Shown: positions 22,401 to 34,245, counted from the stretch's first letter. The stretch: DNA of 64,000 nucleotides from Pyrenophora tritici-repentis (GCF_003171515.1 NC_089391.1:4526001-4590000); one strand, 5' to 3'. Notes: a model not told the origin generated them from the letters alone. A program made the numbers and translations.

Positions 22401-24313
22401 ATGTCCATGACAACTCCGGCGATTGCTTCGGTCGCAGGATGGTAGAATGCGTATGAGTTATGTTTTTCGACAACAGGACGTTGGGCGTAGAGACCAGAAA
22501 TTTCACCGATAGATGTCAGGGCATTGAACAAGATGGCCAGAAAGATGGCGGAACCACGGCCTTGGAATGAGTTGGATCCCTTGGAAGAACCGAAGAAGAT
22601 GGAACCGACGATAAGAGCGATGATGACATTGAGAACAACTTGTGTGGCAGTCGAGGCGATGTCGCCCATAATGCGGTGGTAGGCTCGCCGTGTGTTCAAC
22701 TTGATCTGCATGGGAACGCTGATGAGGTATGGCGACTTTGGGCGAGCTCCCTTGGCCTGGGTATAGTTCTTCTGCTGGCGCAGTTGCTGGAGACCACCAT
22801 TCTCGTTGATAGGGTTCTCAGCTTCAAAGTCCTTGATGTCTTCAAGCAGAGCCCTGTACTCAGGCGAGTTCCGCCAGTACTTCTCAAAGTCTTCGGGGGT
22901 GCGAGGTACCTGGTCCTTCATATCTTTTCTCGCTTGTCGTTCGAGCGGGTTGGTAATGGCGGTTAGGAAATCTCCAGTAGTCTGTCGAGGTGGGCAATAC
23001 CATCCTTGTCGCTCGAAATAGCCCCTAGCTTCGTTGGCGGGTCCGAAGTAGATTTGACGGCCCTCATAAAGTACGGTGGCCTTGTCGAAGCAATCGTAGA
23101 CACTTTGACTAGCCTGGTAGATGGCAACTGCACACGTACCGCCAGTCATGTCGGCACCGACTCTTAGTGCTCGCACGAACTTTAATGCTGTAGCAGAGTC
23201 CAGTCCACGAGTCGAGTTGTCCCAACTGGCGAAGGGAGATCCAGCAAGCATCATCTCCGCGACAGAGACGCGCTTTCGTTCACCACCTGAAACACCACGT
23301 ACAAAGTCACTTCCGACCTTGGTGTTGTACGTATGGCTCAGACCGAGAACCGCCATGACCATACGGGCCATAAACTTGGCATATTCATCTCTGCTCATAC
23401 CAAGTGGTCGATTTGAAGGTGTTCGTACAGCAGCGGCGAACTCGAGTGTCTGACCCACAGTCAGGTGAGGAAAGTGCTTGTCGACTTCCTGGTTGTATAC
23501 TGTCTCGCCCTTGAACTCCTTGACCATACGCGACTGTGGGATACCGTTGTAGTGGATTATCGAGTCATCGGCATCCAGGCCGTGCAGCTCACCCGTCAGC
23601 GCTTTCAAAAGCGTTGAGCAACCTGAGCCCGGGCGTCCCAGTACTACGCAGAGCTCGCCAGATCGGATAATACCATCGAAGTCATGCAAGATCTGCTTGC
23701 GCTCTGACTTTCCAAAATACTCCTTGGCACGGAATGGTGCAAGAAAGAGGTCTGTAACAGTGTCCTGAAGTTGAAGGGCCTTGCCAGAGCCGAAGACGTT
23801 CAAGTTCTTGTAGACGACATTGAGCTTCTTCATCTCAACACCCTCGCCCTCAAGCTGGTTCCGGAACATATGCAGGAATTTGGTGAGATCGAATGCATCA
23901 CTGCTGGGATCTACGGTTGGGTCTCCAGGCTGTGCAACGCTCATCTGGCGTGTCACGGGGGAAGCTGTTGAGAAGATACGGACCAGCTCTCGCCTTCCCT
24001 CGTCGTCGATCTCGGGTCGTGTGGGTTGTCGTTGAAGTGTTCCAGGGGCTGCTTCGTAGGAGCCGGACGAGGAAATCTCCCCCTTTGTTTTCGATGGAAA
24101 GCCATTTTGCCCGACGTGGGTTTGTGATGAGTTGGATGAACTTCCAGTGCTGACTTGCGCTAGCTGTATAACCTCCTCGTGGCCATCAGGAAAGTACGTC
24201 TCGCGGCCTGAGGCTGTCCTGGTAATGCCTTCCGATGGTATGTGGGAAGTATTTTGTTGTGAATTTGAAGTGCTCGACATGAAGGGCTCGCCGTTGGAGT
24301 GTGGGGCGGCCAT
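19483..24313 (-). CDS. PDR-type full-size ABC transporter (ABCG)
   Basis: Four minus-strand exons, 24313-21901, 21846-21369, 21316-21040 and 20967-19483, encode 1550 aa. Introns are 54, 52 and 72 bp and fall around the second half. The first in-frame ATG is at 24313. The layout is NBD-TMD-NBD-TMD. NBD1 has the degenerate PDR Walker [18 protein letters not shown], the signature [14 protein letters not shown] and a Walker B region with [19 protein letters not shown]2 has a canonical Walker [18 protein letters not shown], a degenerate signature [17 protein letters not shown] and [15 protein letters not shown]. This asymmetry is the hallmark of Pdr5/CDR1-like pumps. Each TMD shows about six hydrophobic segments, and NBD1 carries PDR linker features. 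Such pumps export azoles, plant defence compounds and the cell's own metabolites at the plasma membrane. Substrate cannot be inferred. The gene appears intact. Confidence 0.95.
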
Positions 24314-26179
24314 GATGTGTTGCAACAACTGTGGTTGGTGTGTGATGTCAAAGTTGATGTTGTCGAGTTCAGCACATCTGGGGTTGTAAGAAGTATATCA
24401 AGTAGTAGATATTGTTTGATCTGATGCGGTCATAGCCCCCGGATCGCGGGTCCTCTTCATACCAGCAGCCCCTAGACAAAGCACCAACACGTCGGACGAG
24501 ATAGCTGGACTAAGATTCGTCCTTGGCCATGATTACAGATCCCTGATTGGGAATTCGCTCGCGCTATACGGGCCGGACTCTGACACTGCGGATCCTGACA
24601 CCTGCTCAGTAGCTGCAGGCATGCTTTAGCCTCATGACTGGGCACAGGAGGCTTTCGTCAATGGCTGACAGGATGACCTCACAACTCGGACGCGGAAACT
24701 CGCTCACCGTGTAAAGCGTCATCCGAATGTTTTTGGGCTAAAATGCCACCTACGCAGCAATAGTGCGTACATGGAAGATTCTCTGTTGGTGTTTGCATCA
24801 TCTTGCACGTCCGCATCTTCGTCCGTACGTGGCCGAGCCCACCGACATACACTGCCTCATCTCACACCGTCGATACGAATCTCTCAACACTTTGAAATCG
24901 CCGGGTGACACAGGAATTGTACCCTCCGACTCACCGGGCTCCTGGGAAACACGAGCAAAGGCATGTGTGAAAGAAGACCGAATAGCGAGCTGCAGGGTAC
25001 GGTAGGTGTGTTCCGACGGATTCCGGACGGACAGTCGTCCGAAATTAGCAAGTGCCTGTCGATCGCGGACCAAAATAATCGTCAAGACAGGCAATCGCAA
25101 CCGATCCCTGACTGTTTTTTGGCCTGAATAGATTTGTGTATTCGCCCTAACCGGCTTGTAGGAGATGGCAAGATGATATGCCCTTTGGGTACTATCGAAA
25201 AACACATATATGCATGCACAAACTTCACAGCCACGCATGTGTGGCTTCCGCACTCATCCGCATCATCGACTGAACCCCTTCGAGCACCATGTCCAAAACA
25301 TGCTCGTTCTTACTCATAAATTCTGAAACGCTTGCGACAAAAGCAAAAGCAAGAAAAGCCTCCTATGTTTGATCAACCGCGCCTTTGTCGATTCACATTG
25401 CATGACCGACGCCTTTGTTAGCGTGCGGCACCCAGAGACGGGTTTGAAATATCGGTTCCGTGTATACAGCAATGCGAACAGAGTCTGGATTCAAAGCTTG
25501 GTATCGGACGGTCGGGGCAACGAGGTTGATCGCAGCTTGGCAGTCCGGTGATGTTCGTCTCCGGTCCCGGGGATGCAGGATGCAGGATGACGGATGACAG
25601 ATGACAGATGACAGATGACGGATGGGGAGATCTGGACTGTCAGATGCACGTGATATTGAGATAGAAATCTAGCATCGATGAATCTAACCTCAGCCTTGTA
25701 GGGTTGCAATGGGGACTTCATTCCGAGCTAGGATAATGATAACCGAACTGTACATGTGATGTTTGTACTTAGGCGGGAAACACGTGATGGTGGAAGTCCC
25801 TCATCACGAAGATGATCAATCAATCAGTGATTTGCTGTGATATTCCGGGTTTTATGTACGAACCGCCCATGTCCAAAGTGTGTTTTGATTTACACAGGCA
25901 AGCATGAGTGTGCCATATATGAGACTCCATGATGAATATCACAGTGCAATAACCAGGTATGAGATAGAACGGTCGAAGCAATTCAGTATGGGATTCAGCT
26001 CCGATTACTGTCAAGCGAATGCTGTTTTCTGTCAAGCGTTAGTGTGAGTTGAGGTCCCTTGGTAAATAATTATAACGCGAACCTGGTCAGAATCATGAAT
26101 AAGCTTGCGTCCTCGGTGCCATTTGGACGCGTGTGGCGCAGCGGGCATAGACCCATCTAGACGTCGCTCCTCGTCCGTC
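24314..26179. other. Intergenic region with ABC transporter promoter
   Basis: No supportable gene in 1.9 kb. The ABC transporter promoter lies at the left. A short tandem run of GATGACA/GATGACG units lies at about 25574-25622. The 3' flank of TIP41 is at the right. Confidence 0.45.
25574..25622. repeat. Short tandem repeat of GATGACA-like heptamers
   Basis: About six 7-bp units (GCAGGAT, GACGGAT, GACAGAT types) follow each other without gaps. No function is suggested. Confidence 0.75.
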
Positions 26180-27038
26180 TCACTTCAACTGTAGTCCTTC
26201 CAGAGTGTGTTCGACAATAGGAATATGCTCTGCCAAGCGATTTGGGTCGCGCATAATAGCAAGCACATCTTCCTTCCTACCCGCCAACTTCTTCCGTACG
26301 TCCTCGTACTTTTCTTCCCTTGCCGTGTATTCCCTTAGGATGACCTTGTCTCCAAACTCTACAAAGATGCGTGTATCCCGTATCCTGAATACCACATCGT
26401 CTAGTCGCATGAAGAAGCGTACTAGCAACAGTAACCGTTGTGGCATGACGCGGATCTTGCAGGATAGCATGGCAATACCATTGTCTGCGAGTTCGTCTTC
26501 GTAGAGTACTAATTCATCGAAGAATTGGATGGGATCGGGGCGTTTGAGAAGGGCGAGCGGTATTGGCGTCTCGGTGGGCTCGAAGGCTGGAGTTGGGGGT
26601 GTGGTGCCCTTGTAGTCGGTGCTGTAAGACCAGTCAAAGGGCTTTACAACTTCCTTGATGTCCTCAAACTGCTTCTGTCTGGCTATCGTCAGTCTCGTAG
26701 CATGTGCACCGACTGAATATGTCGTACCGGTTCTGCTGCCACTCTTTCGAGTATGAGACCTTGAACATTTTCTCGCCCGTCTTGTCGACCCGGTCCAGCG
26801 CATCGAATGCATTGAACTCAATGTACCAGCCACTCTCGATGTTTTCTATCCGGACCAAGTTGTCTCCAAATATCATTTCAGGGGGCGCTATTCCTAGCTT
26901 CTTGGTCATTTCTTCTATCGGGCCAGCCTTTAGGATAGGTAGTTTGCGCGTGGTGATCTTGAAGCCCTCCTTGGTGATGGACGTATCGACAAGGCCGGGC
27001 GCCACGGTATCTTCAGGCGCGCCATTGAGGGAGGCCAT
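26180..27038 (-). CDS. TIP41: TIP41-like regulator of type 2A phosphatase
   Basis: Two minus-strand exons, 27038-26728 and 26678-26180, give 269 aa. The 49-bp intron (GTACGA donor, CTGAC branch, CAG acceptor) rejoins EWQQNR|QKQFEDIKEVVKPF. The family core is clear: IFGDNLVRIENIESGW, FNAFDALDRVD, VVKPFDWSYSTDYKGT and LRYFMR-like FFMRLDDVVFRIRDTRIFVE. TIP41 proteins bind Tap42/PP2A-type phosphatases in TOR signalling in yeast. I preferred the ATG at 27038 over the longer upstream frame because the protein then begins in register with family members and the upstream part is low-complexity Arg-rich. The gene is divergent from the Aurora kinase gene across 318 bp. Confidence 0.9.
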
Positions 27039-27356
27039 TTTTGTGCTTCGCGACAATGTGTTGCTTGCTAGAGAAAGTGATGAAGCCCCTCGGCGTGCCC
27101 TGTGCAGGCCGCGATCGATGGCGGGGAGGAGCCGAGTGGGGCGCGAACGGAGGCCCCGACGTCCGATGGCTGCGTCTCCTATAGCAACGCGCGCATCCAC
27201 TTGTTTGTGGATATGTAGCTGTCTCGACACCGCCTGAACCTTGAAACCATCCCCATCTTCACGACGACCATTTCCACGTCGCACAAGGCATTTACTTGTT
27301 GTTTCTTCTCTTCTTATCTTGCTTCCTGTCGCTACATCAGCCTTTGGATATTAACA
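27039..27356. promoter_or_regulatory. Shared divergent promoter of TIP41 and the Aurora kinase gene
   Basis: The 318 bp between two divergent start codons must contain both promoters and 5' UTRs. A pyrimidine-rich tract precedes the kinase start (about 27300-27330). No specific operator was recognised. Confidence 0.6.
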
Positions 27357-28608
27357 ATGGCCGACGTCGCAAACCTTGAGGCTGCCTTTGAGCGCACCAC
27401 CATCAACGATGAGAATGATGAGCAAATCGTCTCTACTACGGCGTACCACAAGGCAAAGGTATGTAGTATCGAACATGATGAGTGCAGCAGTTCCTAACAT
27501 CACCAAGCCTGCGGTAGCTGGTCTATCGTCATCACAATCCGCCGCCAACCGCATGAAGCTGCCCCATCAGATACCCCTGCAAAAGATTGCAACACAGAAT
27601 GCAAAGACTGCAAACATTGCCAAAGTCACAATCTCAGCAAGCACCAGCCGACCCTCTGAGCACAACCCATCGCATCGCCGCACCCTTACCGATTCGGCCG
27701 TCTACACCGTCCCTTCCAACCCATCAACACCCAAACAATGGCATCTCGGCATGTTCGAGATTGGCAAGCCCCTCGGCAAGGGAAAGTTTGGTCGCGTCTA
27801 CCTTGCCAAAGAGCGCTCATCAGGCTTCGTTTGTGCCTTGAAGGTCCTCCACAAGTCTGAGCTCCAGCAAGGCAAGGTCGAGAAGCAGGTGCGACGAGAG
27901 ATCGAGATTCAATCCCACCTTACCCACCCCAATATCCTCAAGCTTTTTGGTCACTTCCACGATGCCAAACGCATCTTCCTTATTCTCGAATTTGCCGGCA
28001 AGGGAGAACTGTACAAGCATCTCCGCCGCGAACAACGCTTCCCGGAATGGAAAGCTGCCCAGTACATTGCGCAAATGGCTGCAGCTCTCAAGTACCTCCA
28101 CAAGAAGCACGTCATGCACCGCGACATCAAGCCCGAGAACATCCTCGTTGGTATTCACGGCGAGATCAAGATTTCCGACTTTGGCTGGTCGGTACACGCA
28201 CCCAACAACCGCCGTAACACCATGTGCGGAACTCTCGACTACCTGCCCCCGGAGATGCTTCGCGGTGGCGGCAAGGACAACTTCTACTCTGAGAAGGTTG
28301 ACCTGTGGAGTTTGGGTGTCCTGACGTATGAGTTCCTTGTCGGTGAAGCGCCATTCGAGGACACTCAGGTCATGACACAGCGCAAGATTGCAAGGGGAGA
28401 ATACACAGTACCGAGCTTTGTCAGCTCCGAGGCGCGGGACCTTATCAAGAGATTGTTGGTGCTCGACCCAGAGAAGCGTATCGCGCTTGAGGATGTTGAG
28501 GTACACCCATGGATTGTCAAGCACTGCAAAGGCAGCACGCGGGCATACGAGCGTACGTCTGCTGGCAAGGGCCGCAGTAGCTCAGACGAGACCAACGACT
28601 CGTACTAA
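27357..28608 (+). CDS. ark1: Aurora kinase (Ipl1/Ark1)
   Basis: Two exons, 27357-27458 and 27508-28608, encode 400 aa. The 49-bp intron has a GTATGT donor, a CCTAAC branch site and an AAG acceptor; the next AG shifts the frame. The kinase domain covers about residues 117-375, with the P-loop GKGKFGRVY, the ATP-binding Lys in FVCALKVL (about K146), [10 protein letters not shown] (Asp about 240), and [20 protein letters not shown]. The DFGWSVH and [16 protein letters not shown] activation segment identifies Aurora; its Thr (about 272) is the expected autophosphorylation site. The 115-residue N-terminus is disordered, as usual. Fungi generally have a single Aurora, in the chromosomal passenger complex, correcting kinetochore attachments. 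The gene is divergent from TIP41 and convergent with ATP23. Confidence 0.95.
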
Positions 28609-28919
28609 ATCCAGACCTACTGGTCTACTTAATGTTCACATCTACGACGGCGAAAGGGAGTTTGCATGGAAGTCACTTGCTTATTGTTGTTGCATCACTC
28701 GGAGTCCTGTCCTTTGCTAGGTTTTGGCGTAAGCGGCGTTTGAATATAGCATGCGAGTTGTCAAGCTGGACGCAATGCATCCATTTCCAATCCAATACCT
28801 ACTTTTCAATAATGAGCGAAGATTCAAATCTATTCGTTACCTCATCTAACGCCATTCGCTATGCATTGACTTAATCACTCCCATCCATAATATCATACAC
28901 ATTCTCTTCGGATTCCACG
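28609..28919. other. Short 3' region between convergent genes
   Basis: No gene is seen. It presumably contains the two polyadenylation regions of the Aurora kinase and ATP23 genes. Confidence 0.5.
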
Positions 28920-29645
28920 TTACCGATAAATCTCATCAAACGGCCTGGTATCTCTAAAGCAAGCCTCCCAAACCTCATTCACCACCTTACCCGCATGTTC
29001 CTGATCCTTTATCCCCGGCCTCGCCATCATACTCAGCGTCGCCCTCCGCCTCACACACGTCTGCAACTGCTCCGTAATGCGCCACTGATTCCTCGTGAAA
29101 AACTCCCTCGCAAACCTACACTCGCCACTCAGCGTACTGGCCCGTATCTCCAAACAAGCCTGATGTCTCAAGTTCTCCGCCTCGACTTTGAATTTCAGAT
29201 GGTCCCACGCATGCACCATCTCATGCGCCATAGTATCCTCCTGATGTCCACGATTGCGAAACTTATTCGCACACAACAGAATCCCATGGTCGAGGCTGAA
29301 GCCACCGCTCTGCTCGGCTGTGCACATGCGACAATGGATGTTGGTGGCGTCGAGCGTGCCGCCCAGTTTGCCCACTTCGGAGGTGAGGAAGCGGATTATA
29401 GGGCTGTATTCTAGGAGGTAGTTTTTGTTGGTTTCGCAGCGTCGGCAGATGGTGTCGGCTTTTAGCGTGTCCATTTCGGAAAAGTAGTTTTGCTCGAGGG
29501 TTACGTCGCGCGAGTTGGTCATGCGGCCTAGCATTATGTTGAAAGTTGAGGACCAGGTGTAGTAGACGGGGTCGATTTTGGGGGGTGGGGGTTGCGACAG
29601 GGCGGAGAGGGAAGCGCCATCGGGGGCTGTTTCTGGGTTTGCCAT
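28920..29645 (-). CDS. ATP23: Mitochondrial inner membrane protease Atp23
   Basis: A single exon of 241 aa. The metalloprotease motif is AHEMVHAWD (HExxH), preceded by [15 protein letters not shown] and followed by [20 protein letters not shown]. Cysteine pairs at CRRCE and CRMCTAE match the twin Cys-x2-Cys pattern of the family, and the length is typical. In yeast Atp23 sits in the intermembrane space, cleaves the presequence of mitochondrially encoded Atp6 and helps F1Fo-ATP synthase assembly. No cleavable presequence is obvious, which agrees with import through internal cysteines. It shares a 354-bp upstream region with the glutamate 5-kinase gene. Confidence 0.93.
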   Translation of the reverse strand: MANPETAPDGASLSALSQPPPPKIDPVYYTWSSTFNIMLGRMTNSRDVTLEQNYFSEMDTLKADTICRRCETNKNYLLEYSPIIRFLTSEVGKLGGTLDATNIHCRMCTAEQSGGFSLDHGILLCANKFRNRGHQEDTMAHEMVHAWDHLKFKVEAENLRHQACLEIRASTLSGECRFAREFFTRNQWRITEQLQTCVRRRATLSMMARPGIKDQEHAGKVVNEVWEACFRDTRPFDEIYR

Positions 29646-29999
29646 TGTGATGTTTCAATCGAACTTGTGGGTGTCGGTGGTTGAAGTTGAGGCGCGTTTT
29701 GGAGATTTCCCCGTCTGCCGTCGCGAAAAGTTTGGGTGGAGATGGGGTAAGTTACATTTGGGTGGCAGCGTGGGGAGCCAATCGGAGCGAAGACGTCACC
29801 GCGCGAACAAGGGCCGAAGATCGCTTGCGAGGAACTTTGGCCTCGTTCCAGTCATCAATTGCGCGCAGAATAGAGTGTTTGTTGCGTGGCTTGAACGAGT
29901 TGGAGAAGCTGTCGGTCTACTTGCTTTGTTATAAACCATCTCTCACCTCTGAAGCTCGTTTCTCTGCCCTTTTGCTGTGCATACCTCTAAACCACAACA
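29646..29999. promoter_or_regulatory. Shared divergent promoter of ATP23 and the glutamate 5-kinase gene
   Basis: The 354 bp between divergent start codons hold both promoters. No specific binding site was identified with confidence. Confidence 0.55.
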
Positions 30000-31530
30000 A
30001 TGGCAGTTCACATGCGCAAGCAGCCAGGCCAGCTCACCGTTGTAATCAAACTGGGTAAATTCTATACTGTACATTCGTCTCTGCGCAAAGGAGAGAGCAT
30101 CTAACCAACTCCCCTTAGGCACCTCTTCCATAGTCGACGAGAAAACACACCAGCCGCTCCTCTCCATCCTCTCCCTTATTGTCGAAACAGCATGCAGTCT
30201 GCGTACTGCCGGCCACCGTGTCGTAATCGTCTCGTCGGGCGCCATCGGAGTCGGGCTTCGGCGTATGAACCTTCCCCGCCGCCCTAAACACCTCCCACAA
30301 GTACAAGCGCTTGCTGCCATCGGCCAGAGCAGACTCATGTCGCTATGGGACCAGTTGTTTGGCAACTTGGAGCAGCCCATTGCGCAGGTGCTACTGACGC
30401 GTAACGATATCGCGGATAGGACACAGTACCAAAATGCGCAAAATACTTTTATTGAGCTTCTGAGCATGGGCGTCATTCCGATTGTGAATGAGAACGATAC
30501 CTTGGCTGTTACGGAAATCAAGTTTGGTGACAACGATACGCTCAGTGCTATTACTGCGGGTATGGTACAGGCAGATTACCTCTTCCTCATGACGGACGTG
30601 GATTGTTTGTACGACAAGAATCCACGATCCAACCCGGACGCAAAGGCAATTACCGTAGTTGAGGATATTGCCGAGTTGGCGGCGGATGTTAGTTCTGCAG
30701 GCAGTTCGCTGGGAACGGGTGGTATGAGTACGAAGATAGTGGCAGCAAGACTAGCCACCAGCGCGGGCGTTACTACCGTCATCACCAAGAGTGACAAACC
30801 GGGCAACATTTCAAGTATCATTGCACATGCGGAAAAGCAGAGGAAGGCTCGGATGTCCAGTCGAAACTCGGTGACAAACTTCCAAGACGACAGCGCCCTT
30901 GCACAATCCACATCTCAAGAGTCGCACCATCAGGATCTTTCGGCCTCAACATCCACACTCGGTGACCAGCAAGTAGCACGAACTTCGTCCCCGAAAATCG
31001 AAGAGCCCGTCCCCCTACACACACGCTTCCTCCCCATCTCCAACCCCATCCGCGACCGTTACTTCTGGATCCTCCACGGCCTCGCACCCCATGGCACCAT
31101 CTACATCGACCAAGGCGCATGGGCCGCACTAAGCGACAAAGCCGGCCTCCTCCCCGTCGGCATCGTAGAAGTAGACGGCCACTTTGCCCAACAAGAAGCC
31201 GTCCGCATCGTCGTAGTAAAACGACTCCAAAATACGCACCACTCTCGCTCTTCCACACCGCACCCGCCCAACTACGAACTCCACAATCCCGCCCCCATTG
31301 AAATCGGACGCGCGGTTGTCAACTACTCAGCTACGGAGATTAGACGCATCAAAGGGTTGCACAGCACGCAAATTAGTGAGGCATTGGGGTATGCGGATAG
31401 CGAGTATATTGCGTTGAGGGAGAATATTGCCTTCTTTGGGGGTGAAAGGTCGAGGCCTGGGACACCGGATTTTAGGAGTGGGAAGGGGGGTGGGAGTGGG
31501 AATGGAAATGGTGGGGAGGAGGTGCATTAA
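30000..31530 (+). CDS. pro1: Glutamate 5-kinase (first step of proline synthesis)
   Basis: Two exons, 30000-30054 and 30119-31530, give 488 aa. The 64-bp intron (GTAAAT, CTAACC branch, TTAG) splits the N-terminal kinase motif, which reads TVVIKLGTSSIVDE once joined. The amino-acid kinase domain shows VVIVSSGAIGVGLRRM, LPQVQALAAIGQSRLMSLWD, GVIPIVNENDTLAVTEIKFG and FLMTDVDCLYDKNP, with GTGGMSTKIVAARLAT near its end. A Ser-rich linker of about 60 residues leads to a C-terminal PUA domain (GTIYIDQGAWAAL, GRAVVNYSATEIRRIKGL). The enzyme phosphorylates glutamate to gamma-glutamyl phosphate in the cytosol; family members are feedback-inhibited by proline. The tail ends in a Gly-rich stretch. Confidence 0.94.
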
Positions 31531-32655
31531 TGTGCTGGTTTACACGGGTTAGAGTGTTTTGCTTGGGAAGGGTTTGGGGTATTGGTGGTATAGTGATGTA
31601 TGTGCGATGCGATGTGATGTATGGCGTTTCTAGACAAAAACAGGCATCACGATAGAAATTATCCGGGCTTAATCACTCTTTCTCTTCGCCCAATACTATT
31701 ATCTCGCCTTATCTCTTTTCTCCCTCTTCCATCGTAACGACGTAGCACAAACTCTCCACTGACCCCTAGTCAAACAAACACATCAAATACCCTACCCACC
31801 CAGCCTTTTCGGCCCCCACATTGACTTCCGCCTTAACTTACGCCCTTTCAGTGGGCCGCATGATAAATATCCCCGGCGCAACGCATTGATCGCCTAAACT
31901 ACAACGTGCTACTCAACAAAGCCACTATCACATCCTTCCTACAAGGCAGATTTTGTCGCTTATGGCGCTGGTATCGTGCTGTTGTGGTAGCTTGATGTCA
32001 GGTAGTTACCCGGCAACGTTAAAATACTGTTGCTGACTCGCATCTGCGTTGACTAGTTAGTTACTTGCACCTCATCTTTCTTTCGTTCCAACCTCAATCA
32101 CCCACCCATGGCGACTAAAATCCTTTTTTTTTTCGTCTTTCTATTCCACGCAATTTTCCAACATGAATCAGTATACTCACGTTTACGGTACCACGGTATC
32201 TCCCGTAACTTACCGCTACGTCTGTCTCCATCAGGCACCCCACGTTGACAAGTCCGCCCGCTTGCGCTTAAACAGGGAGGCATAGCGAGTCGTGGTTGAT
32301 GGGTGATGGGGCCTAAATGGGGGCTGAAACACACTGCGCCTGTTGATCAACACACGTCACATGGGCAATTAGTGGCTTAGATGCGAGTTTGTTGTGGGTA
32401 TGGCGAAGATGGCGGGGGGCCGTGGGGAGGGTTTATGGGGTTTTTAGATTGCATGTCTGGGTAGGCATCTATATGTTCTGTCTTTTTTTTTTTTTTTGCC
32501 ATGGTCGCTTTGCTGTTTTCTTACTACTTGAACGTTGAAAGTTGAGGTTGTGAGGTTATTTGTGGATTTGTTTGTGGGTGTTATTTCGCTCAACCTTCTG
32601 AACTTCACGATTACCCCGGGACCCGTCTCCAGCATTATACGAACAAACAGCGACA
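31531..32655. other. Intergenic region
   Basis: No supportable gene. It includes the 3' flank of the glutamate 5-kinase gene and the promoter of the Pro-rich secreted protein, with T-runs at about 32125-32134 and 32483-32497. Confidence 0.45.
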
Positions 32656-33351
32656 ATGCACCCAAACACATCCTTCATATCTCTCCTCCTCCTCCTTCTC
32701 ACACCACCCACCCACGCCAAAAAACCCTCTGCCTCCCATCTCAACCTCAACCTCAACCCCCGCGCAATCCCCCCAATCCCCAGACCCGTCCCAGCCGCCC
32801 CGATCCCCAAACCAATCTCCATCCCCAGACCCATAGAACCCTTCACGCCCAACCCCAACAACCCGGACCGCATCCCCGCCGCTGACCCAGAACCCGTCAC
32901 AAATCCAAACGGGACCAAGCCACCAAAAGACGATAAACCAGATGCACCAGACAGCCCGGATGGTCCCGACAATGATACCAATAGCCCCGATTCTGATAAA
33001 CCGGATGTTGATCCCAGCGACATCCTCGATCTAGAAGATGGAAGTAATGGGCCTGATGATAATGAGAGTTCTTCGACGACGACTAGGACGAGGGGGGTGT
33101 ATGTGGGTCCTGCGACGGCTACGCGTTCGGGGGTTACGAGTACGAGTACGGGTTTGAGTTTGAGCACCAGTACGGGGACGCCGGCGACGACGCTGACGGG
33201 AGCGGCGGCGTGGAAGAGCTTTATTGATGCTGGGCCGAGCCCGACGGTGGAGGGTGCGCCTGTTTCGACGCCTATCATGGGGGGTGCTGGGAGGGTTGAG
33301 GCGCTAGGACTGGGAATGGTGAGTTTGGCTGTTTTAGTCTGGTCTTCGTGA
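32656..33351 (+). CDS. Secreted Pro/Asp-rich protein, probable GPI anchor
   Basis: A single exon of 231 aa. The signal peptide is MHPNTSFISLLLLLLTPPTHA. Then come a Pro/Arg-rich region with repeated P-I-P-x-P type motifs (about residues 36-70), an Asp/Pro-rich region (PDSPDGPDNDTNSPD) and a Ser/Thr-rich segment. The C-terminus has a small-residue stretch followed by a hydrophobic end (ALGLGMVSLAVLVWSS), the usual look of a GPI-attachment signal. No enzymatic domain is seen. A structural or surface role at the cell wall is inference. Low-complexity composition weakens the gene call slightly, but signal peptide plus GPI-like tail in one frame support it. Confidence 0.7.
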   Translation: MHPNTSFISLLLLLLTPPTHAKKPSASHLNLNLNPRAIPPIPRPVPAAPIPKPISIPRPIEPFTPNPNNPDRIPAADPEPVTNPNGTKPPKDDKPDAPDSPDGPDNDTNSPDSDKPDVDPSDILDLEDGSNGPDDNESSSTTTRTRGVYVGPATATRSGVTSTSTGLSLSTSTGTPATTLTGAAAWKSFIDAGPSPTVEGAPVSTPIMGGAGRVEALGLGMVSLAVLVWSS

Positions 33352-34070
33352 TATGAGACGTATATTAATGAGGAGTTAGATTGTGAGTTTAGCGGGAGTC
33401 TTGGGGCTTTTATAGCATGATGTTGCGGGTTTAATTATGGGGGAAGGCTCTATTCTTTTTATAAGAGGGATGTAAAGATATCTGTAGTTGTGTTCAGCGT
33501 TTATTATTGGGGACTAAAGGTGGAATGATGAGTATGAAGTTTGCGTCAGTCAGACGCGGATAGGTTATAATGATCATCTTTGATGGCAGCTGCATGTGAC
33601 CCTTTTTGGGGATACAAACGAGTTAGAGGTGGTTCGGAATGATATCATGTCGTGGAAAATAGAGTATGGGGCTGTGTAAAGAGTGGATTTAAAGACAATT
33701 GAACCATGAGATACAACTCATTTTGCCTATCCTTGTTAATGGTTTTCTCATTAGATATAGCTCGCCACCTTTTGGGATAGGACAGAATCGTTGCACTTTG
33801 CCTCTGTTTCCCTAGATGCTCCCGCAATATGCTCAATATATATGCATTCTTGAAATATTGTCACATGGGCTTCCTTGGGACGAATGATGGGCTTTGAATG
33901 TAGGTGAGTGACCGCAACGGGAAACGCACTTTGCTACGACGGCATTCTGAGGTACGAGGCGGGAGGATTTGACCATCTCCCAGGTTGAGATCTCTTCTTA
34001 AGGGAACCCAAAAACAGCTTGTTGGTTTCACTGCCATCGAATTCCGCCAAGCTTTTCTTGAGTTCTTTCC
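33352..34070. other. Left flank of the copia insertion
   Basis: No complete gene. On the minus strand 34070-33934 is open and joins in frame with the sequence on the far side of the element. The 5-bp target duplication TTTCC occupies 34066-34070. Confidence 0.5.
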
Positions 34071-34226
34071 TGTAACGGTTTGGGCCATGCCAAGACCTAT
34101 TCTGGTACAAGTTGGGTACTGCTCTCGCTACCACACTTCGTACATCCCACATTCATATATATAGCTGCCCTCCTTCATAGCTACTCCGACAATGCAATCC
34201 CCCTCTTCCTCGTTCCCACCGTTCCA
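34071..34226 (+). repeat. 5' LTR of the copia element
   Basis: It is 156 bp and begins TGTAAC; it matches the 3' LTR at 155 of 156 positions. An internal CATATATATAG motif at about 34153-34163 is a probable TATA box for the element's transcription. It ends GTTCCA rather than GTTACA. Confidence 0.95.
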
Positions 34227-34245
34227 GTTATGAGCCCGGCTTGCC
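34227..34245 (+). promoter_or_regulatory. Primer-binding site, initiator tRNA-Met half-tRNA type
   Basis: Right after the 5' LTR the sequence GTTATGAGCCC is complementary to the anticodon-loop region GGGCUCAUAAC of eukaryotic initiator tRNA-Met. Drosophila copia uses an internal fragment of the same tRNA as its primer. The tRNA assignment is from general knowledge of tRNA-iMet; the exact tRNA of this organism is not in the window. Confidence 0.65.

Noticed and set aside
24798..25253. 151-codon minus-strand open frame upstream of the ABC gene
   Set aside because: No motif or signal, no splice support and no family resemblance. Probably random.
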